64,000 nt of DNA from Stanieria sp. NIES-3757 (lineage in GTDB: Bacteria; Cyanobacteriota; Cyanobacteriia; Cyanobacteriales; Xenococcaceae): the NCBI GenBank assembly GCA_002355455.1, contig AP017375.1, positions 2,294,001 to 2,358,000 of the forward strand. The letters are read 5' to 3'. How positions within the stretch are numbered: the stretch's first letter is position 1; the number at the start of each line of letters is the position of its first letter. Positions 17,691-25,984 of the stretch are shown piece by piece. The notes under the pieces are model-generated. The model saw only the letters and a list, made by a program, of their open reading frames with translations. It did no database searches and was not told where the DNA came from. Made by a program: the position numbers and the translations under genes.

Positions 17691-18455
17691 ATGTTTTTTT
17701 TGCTTCGTATCGCTTTATTTTTATTCATTATTTTTTTTAGCTATAGTCAAGTTGCAGTTGCTTCTGTGTTGGCAGAGCGAATTGAGCAATATCCCAACTG
17801 GAATAGTAAACCACCAGTACAAGTTGCCACAGGAGATTTGGTTTATCCTGAATGGATCGATGGTACTTGGAATGTTACTAGTACTTTAACTGAACAGGTT
17901 GCACCTTTAGCACCAGATTTAGTTACTCCTGGGTTTGAAAGTAATCAAAAGTATTTAAATCAACCAGTCAACTTTCAGGTAAGATTTGGCAAAGAATATT
18001 TTATTGTAGACAAAAATTTATTCTTACCCCAGAGTTTTAATCAAATACCAGTAGTTGCCGATCGCGCTTTTAATGGTCAAAATATTTCTCAAGCTTATTT
18101 GGGAAATAGTAGCGTTATCAAAGTTAAAGTCGCTCCAGATAATCCCAATCAACAAATTATTTTGCTTAAAGGCGGACGCAAGTTAATCTCAACTGTAACT
18201 GAGCGTGCTAGTGAAATACCTGAAGTAAATCAATTTATTGCTACAGAAGTCACTCAACAATTATTTCGCAGTAACCAGAGAATTTATCTTAATGAAGTAG
18301 AAACTACTACCTTTTATCAATTAATCCAACCAGATGTAATCAAAGCTGTCCAAATTACAGCAATTTATCTTTCTCCTCAAGACCCAGATTATTTTAAAGC
18401 CGTAAATCGCCCTGTAGCTTTATATCGTTATCGTTTAAGTCTACAAAAAAAGTAA
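17691..18455 (+). CDS. DUF6816-type secreted protein
   Basis: About 254 aa from ATG at 17691. An upstream in-frame Met at 17592 would add 33 residues that only mirror the opposite-strand glycosyltransferase, so the later start is chosen. It begins with a hydrophobic signal sequence (FFLLRIALFLFIIFFSYSQVAVA), then ERIEQYPNWNSKPPVQVATGDLVYPEWIDGTWNVTSTLTEQVAPLAP. This stretch is characteristic of a conserved family in cyanobacteria and plastids, thought to be lumenal. The rest is predicted to be a beta-rich fold (lipocalin-like by impression only). Function unknown. Confidence 0.75.
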   Translation: MFFLLRIALFLFIIFFSYSQVAVASVLAERIEQYPNWNSKPPVQVATGDLVYPEWIDGTWNVTSTLTEQVAPLAPDLVTPGFESNQKYLNQPVNFQVRFGKEYFIVDKNLFLPQSFNQIPVVADRAFNGQNISQAYLGNSSVIKVKVAPDNPNQQIILLKGGRKLISTVTERASEIPEVNQFIATEVTQQLFRSNQRIYLNEVETTTFYQLIQPDVIKAVQITAIYLSPQDPDYFKAVNRPVALYRYRLSLQKK

Positions 18456-18613
18456 TAAGTTAAAATTAACCCCAGTGATCGCATCTATCAATAGTCTGGT
18501 TTAAAAATTTTTAGGCTCAATCTCTCTGAAGGAGGAGGGGAATCGCTCAAGCTCGTAGCTATTGTAAAAGAAATAACTGCACTTATATAAATTTTAATTC
18601 GGAGATCATAGCG

Positions 18614-19168
18614 ATGGCTGATACGACAAACCTAGACACAAAGCTTGCAGATCTAAAGCTGTTTCAAAACGTTTTGATCGAATGCGCTCAAAAACTAATG
18701 GCAGCGACAGATGATGGAACGATCCGCGAGCGACTAGAAAAAATGATTACAAGCGATCGCGAAAATCTTAGTTCGATTGATAAAGTTATTTCCCAAGTCG
18801 GTAGTACTGCTCAACCCCGCGATATCGCTCAAAAACACGCTGAAAAAGTCAGTCAAATGATGAATGGTTCTGAGCTGACATTGTATGACAAATTCTTTCA
18901 GTTTGAATTGCTCAAGCATCAACAGACTATGAATGGCTTGGTGATCCATAAAGTTGCTCAGTCTTTGGATGATAAACTACAAGCTGCGGTAGAACCTCTT
19001 AATAAAGTCAACTTTGAAAATCGCGCTCATCAAGAAGTTCTTAAAGGCGTTCTTTATTTTGTTGGAACGAGAGAAATGGCTGGTAAAGAGCCAGACATGG
19101 GACTTTGGGCTAGTATCGAACAGGGTATTGCAGCCCTCAAAGGTGTGGTAAGCAGTGTAGCTAGCTAA
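18614..19168 (+). CDS. All-helical hemerythrin/ferritin-like protein
   Basis: 184 aa, almost entirely helical. His and acidic residues spaced along the helices (QKHAEKVSQ, ELLKHQQTMNGLVIHKVAQ, ENRAHQEVLKGVLYFVG) suggest a hemerythrin-HHE or ferritin-like four-helix bundle, but a canonical HxxxE pattern cannot be placed with certainty. No signal peptide or membrane span. AGGAGG-like tracts occur near 18531, and GGAGA at 18601 is the likely ribosome site. It ends just before a strong HIP1-built hairpin. Function unknown; possible metal or oxygen binding is an inference. Confidence 0.6.
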   Translation: MADTTNLDTKLADLKLFQNVLIECAQKLMAATDDGTIRERLEKMITSDRENLSSIDKVISQVGSTAQPRDIAQKHAEKVSQMMNGSELTLYDKFFQFELLKHQQTMNGLVIHKVAQSLDDKLQAAVEPLNKVNFENRAHQEVLKGVLYFVGTREMAGKEPDMGLWASIEQGIAALKGVVSSVAS

Positions 19169-19189
19169 AGAATCACACTTTAATTTTAT

Positions 19190-19234
19190 AGAGCGATCGC
19201 TATTTTCCAGTAAGGCGATCGCTCTTCGCTTTTG
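19190..19234. terminator. Bidirectional hairpin built from two HIP1 sites
   Basis: AGAGCGATCGC (19190-19200) is perfectly repeated in inverted form as GCGATCGCTCT (19215-19225), giving an 11-bp stem with a 14-base loop, followed by TCGCTTTT. It lies between two convergent genes ending at 19168 and 19247, the expected place for a shared terminator. Confidence 0.65.
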
Positions 19235-19246
19235 GCTTGGTAGAAT

Positions 19247-20437
19247 TTACAAACTAACCTCAATTGCTTCAACTAATCGATCGATCTCTTCAGGTAAAGT
19301 TAGATAATGAACACAGGCGCGAATACAATCAGGATGATAAATAGTTCTGAGGAAAAATCCTTGAGCTTCTAAAGATTTTACTAAAGCTTCGTGATTGGGA
19401 TTTTCTTTAATTTGAAAAGAAACTAAACCTGCTTCGGGAGGAGTATCTTTTAAACACTTAATTGCCTGAATTTGAGTTAATCTTTGCCAGAGATAACTAC
19501 TTAATTCACAAATTCTCTGGTAGCGTGCTTCGGCATTATCCCATCCCTGATTAGTTGCGATCGCTTGTCTTAAGCCTTCATATTCAGGATAGGCAGAAGT
19601 AGCCACTTCAAACTTTCTACCATCTTCTTTCCATTGTTTTGGTTGTCCCTTAGTATCTGTTTCTACGCCACGCCAACCAATAAAAGTCGGTTGTAATTGA
19701 CTAAAAGCTTCAGGACTAATATACAATCCGCCTACTCCAGCAGGGCCACATAACCATTTATGCCCTGTAAAAGCATAATAATCTACTTGTAGTTGGGGTA
19801 AATTTAAAGCCAAACAACCAACTGACTGCGCCCCATCTACTAAGATCTGAATCTTTTTATTACTAGCAGGATAACTATGACAAAGTTGAACTATTTCTGC
19901 TAGCGGTAAAATTTGACCTGTATTCCATAATAAATGACTCAAAACTACTAAACGAGTCTGAGGAGTAAGATGTTGCTCAATAATGGCAACAGGATCGCCT
20001 TGATTTAAAGTGTTTAAAATCGGACAAATAACCACTTCAACCCCAAAACGACGAGAAATTTCGCCTACTGTAGCAATTACCCCTGGATGTTCGCAATCGG
20101 TTATTAAAATTTGCTCACCCGCTTGCCAATCTATCCCCCAAAGCGGAATATTACACCCAGCAGTTACATTTTCTGCGATCGTAATTGTTTCAGGTGTAGT
20201 TACTAATTCTTCGGCAATAGTGGTTCTTAAACGAGCAATATTTTTGCCAATCCAAGCATTAATTTCTAAAGAAAATGGCCCTACTTGTTGAATATATTCA
20301 TGAGCCTTCATAATTGCTTCTAAGGCAGGACGAGCCATCATTCCTTGACCGCCAAAGTTAAAATAAATTTTATTATGTAGTCCAGGAAACTGCTGTCGAT
20401 GTTGTTCGATTGTAGTTGTCTGGAAACTGCTAGTCAT
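19247..20437 (-). CDS. PLP-dependent class V aminotransferase-fold enzyme, L-cysteine/cystine lyase-like
   Basis: 396 aa. The PLP Lys lies in YAFTGHKWLCGPAGVGGLYI; upstream are ENVTAGCNIPLWGIDW and ILVDGAQSVGCLALNLPQL (the PLP-contacting Asp). The N-terminal HRQQFPGLHNKIYFNFGGQG resembles the cyanobacterial C-DES group (L-cysteine/cystine C-S lyases), which differ from IscS/SufS by lacking the mobile Cys loop. C-DES can supply sulfur from cystine for Fe-S assembly in vitro. The family (class V) is certain, the C-DES subgroup likely. Stand-alone gene converging on the helical protein. Confidence 0.8.
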   Translation of the reverse strand: MTSSFQTTTIEQHRQQFPGLHNKIYFNFGGQGMMARPALEAIMKAHEYIQQVGPFSLEINAWIGKNIARLRTTIAEELVTTPETITIAENVTAGCNIPLWGIDWQAGEQILITDCEHPGVIATVGEISRRFGVEVVICPILNTLNQGDPVAIIEQHLTPQTRLVVLSHLLWNTGQILPLAEIVQLCHSYPASNKKIQILVDGAQSVGCLALNLPQLQVDYYAFTGHKWLCGPAGVGGLYISPEAFSQLQPTFIGWRGVETDTKGQPKQWKEDGRKFEVATSAYPEYEGLRQAIATNQGWDNAEARYQRICELSSYLWQRLTQIQAIKCLKDTPPEAGLVSFQIKENPNHEALVKSLEAQGFFLRTIYHPDCIRACVHYLTLPEEIDRLVEAIEVSL

Positions 20438-20601
20438 AATAATCAGGAATTGTGAATTTTTGTCAGTATATCTCGAATCAATAATTTTTTATCTGAAGCT
20501 AATCATAACGATTATTCTAGAGACAATCTCATGAACCAGAGAGTTTTAAAACAGGCTGGACTCCATTGCAACAATGTCGGCGGACAACTTACTAAAATGC
20601 C

Positions 20602-22107
20602 ATGATGCTACTAACCGATGAACAAATCTTAAATTTTAAACGCTGTCGTCGCCGTACCTATTTAGATACTTATGGTAATCCTCAAGAACAAGATGCGACT
20701 AAAGAGTTTTTGTTGAAGTTGAGAAAAGAACATCAAGCTCATATTAACAATGTGATAGCTGGTTTTGGTTTAAATTATCATCAACCTCTGGCTTCCTCAG
20801 CACAATGGTGGAATAAGGCTGCTGAAACTCTTGCTTTAATGCAACAAGGAGTAGATTGCATCTACAATGGAAAACTGGCTGTTAGGGCGTTTAATTGGCG
20901 ATCGCTTTGGGAGCAAAATTCTGAACATACTCGCAACTCTTCAGAGGAAATTGTTTTTTTGGCAAGTCCCACCTTACTAATCAAACAACCAGGTAAGTCT
21001 ATTTTTGGTAATTGGTTATATGTGCCGGTTAACATTAAATTAGGTCGCCGTCCTAAACCAGAGTACAAACTAATTGCAACTTTTCAAGCCCAGATTTTAG
21101 CAGCTATCCAGGGAGTCTTACCGAGTCAGTCTCAACTAATTTTACGTCAGCAAGATAGCTATTCGATTGACTTAGAATATTGGCTGCCTAGAATGAGAGC
21201 GCTCGTAGCTGATTGCATCGAAATGTTATCCGCCGAAGCTGAACCAGAAGTATTTATCTCGCGTCAGCGATGTAATTTATGTCATTGGTATAGCCATTGT
21301 TATAACCAAGCTAAATCTCAACAGCATTTGTCTTTAATTCCTGGAGTAACTCCTAAACGTTACGAATATTTAGTTTCGATTGGGATTGAAACAGTTGAAT
21401 CTCTAGCCGATTTAACTCATGGTAATCTCGAAGACAACATTGGTACTGATATTGTCATTCAATTAAAGCAACAAGCATTAGCAATTTTACAAAAACAACC
21501 AATCCTAAAATCTGAGCTTAATTCAGTCATCAAAAAAACTATTATCCATGCAGAAATTGAATTATATTTTGACATTGAAGCTGAACCAGACCTTAATTTA
21601 GATTATCTTTTAGGTGTTTTAGTAGTAGACAAACAAAATAAGAGTGAAAAATTCTATCCGTTTTTAGCAGAAAATCCAGAAAATGAAGAAATTATTTGGC
21701 AACAATTTTTAGATTTAGTTAATCTTTATCCTTACGCACCAATCTATCATTATTCTGAATATGAGGTAGATACAATTAAGCGTCTTGGTAAATTATACGG
21801 CACACAAAAAAAACACATTTTATCGATAATATCTCGTTCGGTAGACTTACATTCTTTGATCACTAAATCAGTATTTTTACCTGTCGAAAATTATTCTTTA
21901 AAAACTTTAGCAAACTGGATTGGTTTTCAATGGCGCGACCCTGGTGCTAGCGGAGATCAATGCGTATGTTGGTATGATGGATGGTTAACTACCAAGAATC
22001 GCTCTTTACTGGAAGCAATCTTACGTTATAACGAAGATGATTGTCGTGCTACTCGTTATCTCAAAGATTGGTTAGTGGAATTTACTTTACAATCTCCAAT
22101 TAACTAA
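20602..22107 (+). CDS. TM0106-family RecB-like putative nuclease
   Basis: 501 aa. It begins LTDEQILNFKRCRRRTYLDTYGN, the first signature of RecB/Cas4-like TM0106 proteins. A PD-(D/E)XK region around residues 130-165 (NWLYVPVNIKLGRRPKPEYKL) is followed by a Cys cluster (RQRCNLCHWYSHC) that could hold an Fe-S cluster as in Cas4/AddB. The second half carries an RNase H/DnaQ-like fold (ELYFDIEAEPDLNLDYLLG) ending in RYNEDDCRATRYLKDWL with conserved acidic residues. Start is MMLL at 20602 or the next ATG. Probably DNA repair or processing; the precise role is unknown. Confidence 0.8.
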   Translation: MMLLTDEQILNFKRCRRRTYLDTYGNPQEQDATKEFLLKLRKEHQAHINNVIAGFGLNYHQPLASSAQWWNKAAETLALMQQGVDCIYNGKLAVRAFNWRSLWEQNSEHTRNSSEEIVFLASPTLLIKQPGKSIFGNWLYVPVNIKLGRRPKPEYKLIATFQAQILAAIQGVLPSQSQLILRQQDSYSIDLEYWLPRMRALVADCIEMLSAEAEPEVFISRQRCNLCHWYSHCYNQAKSQQHLSLIPGVTPKRYEYLVSIGIETVESLADLTHGNLEDNIGTDIVIQLKQQALAILQKQPILKSELNSVIKKTIIHAEIELYFDIEAEPDLNLDYLLGVLVVDKQNKSEKFYPFLAENPENEEIIWQQFLDLVNLYPYAPIYHYSEYEVDTIKRLGKLYGTQKKHILSIISRSVDLHSLITKSVFLPVENYSLKTLANWIGFQWRDPGASGDQCVCWYDGWLTTKNRSLLEAILRYNEDDCRATRYLKDWLVEFTLQSPIN

Positions 22108-22293
22108 AAATTGAGAACAAAATAATAATATTTAAATTATTTAAATAAGACTCAATTTAAAGTTATGCAAAGAAGTTTGACAATATCGATCATTTGGCTA
22201 TCTAAATAACTCTTTTAATCAGGAAGCTAAGGTAAAGTGAATAGTATAAAGATCAAACAAGTGTAGACCCGAAACAAACAACACTTTTTGCGT

Positions 22294-22320
22294 CTCTTAA
22301 CCACCAAATCGATTAAGAGG
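22294..22320 (+). promoter_or_regulatory. Hairpin overlapping the ribosome binding site of the 77-aa membrane protein
   Basis: CTCTTAA (22294-22300) pairs with TTAAGAG (22313-22319), a perfect 7-bp stem with a 12-base loop. The 3' arm contains most of the Shine-Dalgarno-like AAGAGG (22315-22320), 8 bases before ATG 22329. The structure would hide the ribosome site. Regulation is an inference. Confidence 0.45.
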
Positions 22321-22328
22321 TAATTGTA

Positions 22329-22562
22329 ATGATAATCCCCATTTTTCCCTTACTATTATTAATAACTGCACTTGGAAGTATTATTTTATATTTACGTACA
22401 GCCCATGACATTTTTGGCGTATTAGCAGTTGGCACTACAATTGTTTGTTTGATTTGGGGACTAGTTATTGCTCATTGGTCAATTCATTTACTGGCACTGC
22501 TTGCTCTATTGTTTATCAGGAAGCCTATTGCACTAGGCAGTTTAGTTTCCGATCAAAAATGA
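22329..22562 (+). CDS. Small two-span membrane protein
   Basis: 77 aa. Residues 1-22 and about 27-60 are hydrophobic (IPIFPLLLLITALGSIILYL, then IFGVLAVGTTIVCLIWGLVIAHWSIHLLALLALLF), followed by a short polar tail (RKPIALGSLVSDQK). It lies 140 bp upstream of psaC on the same strand and may share expression with it. A Shine-Dalgarno-like AAGAGG precedes it. I do not recognise the family. Confidence 0.7.
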   Translation: MIIPIFPLLLLITALGSIILYLRTAHDIFGVLAVGTTIVCLIWGLVIAHWSIHLLALLALLFIRKPIALGSLVSDQK

Positions 22563-22702
22563 GCGAGCCAATTCCTGTTACAGAATTTGAAGTTATGTAG
22601 CTTTTTGCATGAGTGGAATCTTGCCATAAGGTAAACTAGCCCTTAATCCCGAAGAAATACTCTTACATAGGAGAACACTCGGTAATAAGGAGCCGATATT
22701 AA

Positions 22703-22948
<246 letters not shown>

Positions 22949-23121
22949 GCTCGAAGAAACTTCGTCTATTCAAGACGGACAAAGGTATAAAATTGCGAAA
23001 TTTTATTTTGCAGTGGTTGCCTTCAATTTCTTTGACTGTGTCAAATCAATTATTAAAAGTGGCAATTATTAAGCTCACTTTATATTTTATCCAAATATAG
23101 TGTTGTTCAATTTTCCAATTA

Positions 23122-23167
23122 TGCTGTCATTAGTTTAATTGGGAGTTGACAGCACTATTGTTTTTTT
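23122..23167 (+). terminator. Hairpin plus T tract downstream of psaC
   Basis: TGCTGTCA (23122-23129) and TGACAGCA (23147-23154) form a perfect 8-bp stem, followed by CTATTG and seven T. This is a reasonable intrinsic terminator. The rest of the 519-bp gap 22949-23467 is AT-rich and shows no gene I can support. Confidence 0.5.
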
Positions 23168-23482
23168 AGCAACAATAACTTAATCATTTGAAAGCAGTGA
23201 ATTAGATACGCAACTGCTTATGCAGAATTTTTCAGATCACTAGACTATAAATCAATAAGCTATGACACTTTTCAGAAAGGTTCGCTGGCGATTTTAGATA
23301 ATATTTCTAAACTGTAAATTTTTTTCCTAATTAAAATAATTTTGTTTTTAATAAATTAACTGCATAAAAACCAAAAAAAAACGTAAAAAACGATGAGGCC
23401 TTGGTTTCACTGGTACAATTTAACATTATTTATTGGCAATTGTTAGTTTTTTTAGCAAGTTATTTAATTGAAATTATTAAAA

Positions 23483-24538
23483 ATGATGACATTTACTCAA
23501 CGGACAAAATTATTAGCTTTAGCTTTAGGCGCGATCGCTCTTCCATTTTTTACCTTTATTCCTAAAGCAGTTGCTTTTGAAGAACAAGCAGTTAATCCAG
23601 GGCAATTTTTAGCAGTAGCTGTGCCTTTTGGTTATAAAGAATATCGCTTGGAAATTATCGAGCAAATTCCTGGTAAACAATCTTGTTGGCAAGAAAGTGG
23701 TTCTGGTCCGGTTGCAGTAAATTTGTTATTAAATAATTTTGACTATATTGGCAGTTGTAAGCGCATTACCAACACTAATGGTTATACTCTCCGTCTGAAC
23801 GGACAAGACGATGCAGTTTCTTATGTAAATAAGATCGTCGAACGCAATGGAGAATTACAATTAATTGCCTTTCACAAAGACCCTAAATTGCCAGATTTAA
23901 CTATTGGTAGAACTAAAGGATTAACGAGTAATCCAATGAGGGTTTTTTTAGAACCAGGTTGGCAAATTACCAAAAGAATTCATCAAGGACAAGTTGTCGA
24001 TCATGTTTATTTAAGTGGTAGTTCTACAACAGCTAATAATCCAGTTCCCTTTAATTTTAGTAATCCTAATTTCAGTATTACTAGTCCAACTCCGACTAAT
24101 CCATCAGCTAGCTCTTTTCCTACAAACCCTCAAGCAGCAAATACGACAGTTAATCCTACTCCAGTGCTAGGTAGCAGCACAATTATGAATGGAGTTTCGC
24201 AAGTCTATCAAAGTGTTGTTAGTCCTATTTTGGGGTCAATTGTGGGAGGATTTGCTGGTGGTAGTTCTCAAGCGACTAGCCAAGCTGCTTGTCAACCAGG
24301 TAGTGCGGTTTGGACGGATTCTGGTACGGCACAACAAGTAGCAGTCCTAGCAGATGGCACAGTTCACTTGGGGAATCAGCAGGTAAATATTAAACCAATC
24401 TTGACCAATAATGGTATTAATCCCGAACAATTTTTAGCTGGCCCTAATTCCGCTCAACTAGATTTTGATGGTGATGGTGCGATCGAAGAATTCAAAATTC
24501 AACAGCCACCCCAAGCTTGTACTTCTGCGGGTTATTAG
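23483..24538 (+). CDS. DUF3747-domain secreted protein
   Basis: About 351 aa from ATG at 23483 (an upstream TTG at 23468 is less likely). It begins with a signal peptide (KLLALALGAIALPFFTFIPKAVAFEE). Residues about 30-180 match the DUF3747 pattern of cyanobacterial exported proteins (VNPGQFLAVAVPFGYKEYRLEIIEQIP, CWQESGSGPVAVNLLLNNFDYIGSCKR). A Pro/Ser/Thr/Asn-rich linker follows, then a region with GSAVWTDSGTAQQVAVL and an acidic, EF-hand-like stretch LDFDGDGAIEEFKI near the C-terminus. Function unknown, location probably periplasm or cell surface. Confidence 0.8.
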   Translation: MMTFTQRTKLLALALGAIALPFFTFIPKAVAFEEQAVNPGQFLAVAVPFGYKEYRLEIIEQIPGKQSCWQESGSGPVAVNLLLNNFDYIGSCKRITNTNGYTLRLNGQDDAVSYVNKIVERNGELQLIAFHKDPKLPDLTIGRTKGLTSNPMRVFLEPGWQITKRIHQGQVVDHVYLSGSSTTANNPVPFNFSNPNFSITSPTPTNPSASSFPTNPQAANTTVNPTPVLGSSTIMNGVSQVYQSVVSPILGSIVGGFAGGSSQATSQAACQPGSAVWTDSGTAQQVAVLADGTVHLGNQQVNIKPILTNNGINPEQFLAGPNSAQLDFDGDGAIEEFKIQQPPQACTSAGY

Positions 24539-24573
24539 TTCAATGACAATAGATTAATTAAAATCATATATCG

Positions 24574-25074
24574 ATGAATAAACAAGGAACACTAATATTT
24601 TTTTGTGGGAAGATGGGGGCTGGGAAATCGACTAAAGCGATCGCTTTGGCTAAGGAATATAATGCAATACTATTGTCTGAAGATGATTGGTTGGAAGCTC
24701 TTTATCCTGAAGAAATTAAAGTGTTTGATGATTATATAAAATATTCATCCCGTCTTAAGCCTTTATTAAAGAAGCACGTCCAAAATCTCTTAAATTCTGG
24801 TATTTCCGTGGTCATGGATTTTCCAGCTAATACGCATAATCAAAGAGCTTGGTTCAAAGAGATATTTTCTGAGTATGAAATACCGCATCAATTATATTAC
24901 CTTGAAGCAAGTGATGAACTTTGTTTAAAACAAATCGAACAACGTAGAAAAATTAGCCTAAATCGCGCCGATTTTGATACCGAACAGGTTTTTCACGAAG
25001 TGAATAGTTATTTTCAACCTCCTACCGAAGAAGAAGGTTTTAGTATCCAAATAGTAAAAAGAGAAAATACATAA
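24574..25074 (+). CDS. P-loop ATP-binding protein (AAA_33/zeta-like kinase)
   Basis: 166 aa. Walker A FFCGKMGAGKSTKAIALA at residues about 8-25, an acidic substrate-like loop LLSEDDWLEALYPEE, SVVMDFPANTHNQRAWF as Walker B region, and a Lid-like Arg segment CLKQIEQRRKISLNRADF. This is the nucleoside-kinase-like AAA_33 group, which includes small phosphotransferases and zeta toxins. No antitoxin partner lies next to it, so a housekeeping kinase is equally possible. The intergenic space after it (25075-25261) contains nothing I can name. Confidence 0.78.
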   Translation: MNKQGTLIFFCGKMGAGKSTKAIALAKEYNAILLSEDDWLEALYPEEIKVFDDYIKYSSRLKPLLKKHVQNLLNSGISVVMDFPANTHNQRAWFKEIFSEYEIPHQLYYLEASDELCLKQIEQRRKISLNRADFDTEQVFHEVNSYFQPPTEEEGFSIQIVKRENT

Positions 25075-25261
25075 TGCAGCATTAATAATTAATAATTTCT
25101 AAGTAGCTACATCTAAAAAAACGTAAAATAATATAAAATACTTAAATGTTTGCTACGGTTGGGAGCTTTTTTAGCTCTTAGCTAAAATTTTAATTCCGAT
25201 TAAACTATTGGTAGCATTCTTTTTTCTATTTCATATAAAAAAACAAAAATATACCATCACA

Positions 25262-25640
25262 CTTAGGAATGTCAGCAGCATTAAAAATAACTCTGACTAA
25301 GGAAGGAAATAAAACATTGTAAGAGCTAGAAGTTGCATCAACAGTGCCTCGACAAACGGGCGCAAAGAGCAACAGCATTTCGTCTCAATGCAAAGGGATA
25401 AAAAGTTAAAGCGATCTCGCAAAGCGAGGCACTGCGTGGTCTGCTCCACAGGCGTGTACGCGATCGCTGACTAGCTCGAATGAGCAGAATCGACGGTCAG
25501 ACAAACCATTCATCGCTGGAATCAGAATGAATTAGTAGGCTTATGGGAAGCTGAAGGTAAAGAAAAAAAGCCGAGATGGACAAAGGAAGATTGGATCGCT
25601 CATTTTGGAACAATGGCTAAAAGAACCTCTTAGCATAAGC
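25262..25640 (+). pseudogene. Degenerate IS630-family transposase remnant (5' part), oldest layer of the IS stack
   Basis: Broken reading frames match the N-terminal part of the IS630 copy at 25985-27117 base for base over long stretches: SAALKITLTKEGNKTL, VPRQTGAKS, then the region for QTNHSSLES and TKEDW. It has stop codons, frameshifts and a GC-rich palindromic insert at 25411-25468. It is cut at 25640 by another IS, and a few bases of the same remnant resume at 28464. Confidence 0.75.
25411..25468. repeat. Palindromic repeat inserted at a HIP1 site (GCGATCTCG family)
   Basis: Runs from GCGATCTCGCAAAGCGAG to GTACGCGATCGCT. In the sister IS630 copy the same place is an uninterrupted HIP1 octamer (26906-26913), so about 50 bases have been gained within GCGATCGC. 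Related copies lie at 36023-36059, 43042-43090, 57849-57909 and 60478-60514. Confidence 0.75.
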
Positions 25641-25660
25641 CTTACGGGGTGACAACCAAG

Positions 25661-25984
25661 CTAAAAAGCAGTTTGAATGAGTCTTTTAGCCCTCAGATCT
25701 TGTTGGTAGAAAGGTAACTTATTAGGAGTAAATCTCATTAACTGCTCTACCAAATCATGACAAAATTCATAGATTTTAATCCATAATCCACCATACAAAC
25801 CTATCCAAAAATTACTGTGTCGTCTTGTAGTTCTTCTAGCTGATTTTAGACGACAAATATACTTTTGAATCCCCATAGATTTAATTTGTTTACCTCTTTT
25901 AATGGCACAAGTATAAGCGATTGCTATTAATAAAACTAAAGCTAGTAAACGTTGGTCATTGCCATGACATTGTTCTAAGTTATA
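25661..25984 (-). pseudogene. IS4-family transposase, C-terminal fragment
   Basis: Open for about 107 codons, reading YNLEQCHGNDQRLLALVLLIAIAYTCAIKRGK, then IQKYICRLKSARRTTRRHSNFWIGLYG, to the stop at 25661. This is typical of the C-terminal end of cyanobacterial IS4-type transposases. It is separated from its N-terminus (28359-28286 and 27270-27118) by two insertions. About 200 residues of the middle, including the DDE catalytic core, are absent, so the element was already a deletion derivative. Confidence 0.75.
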
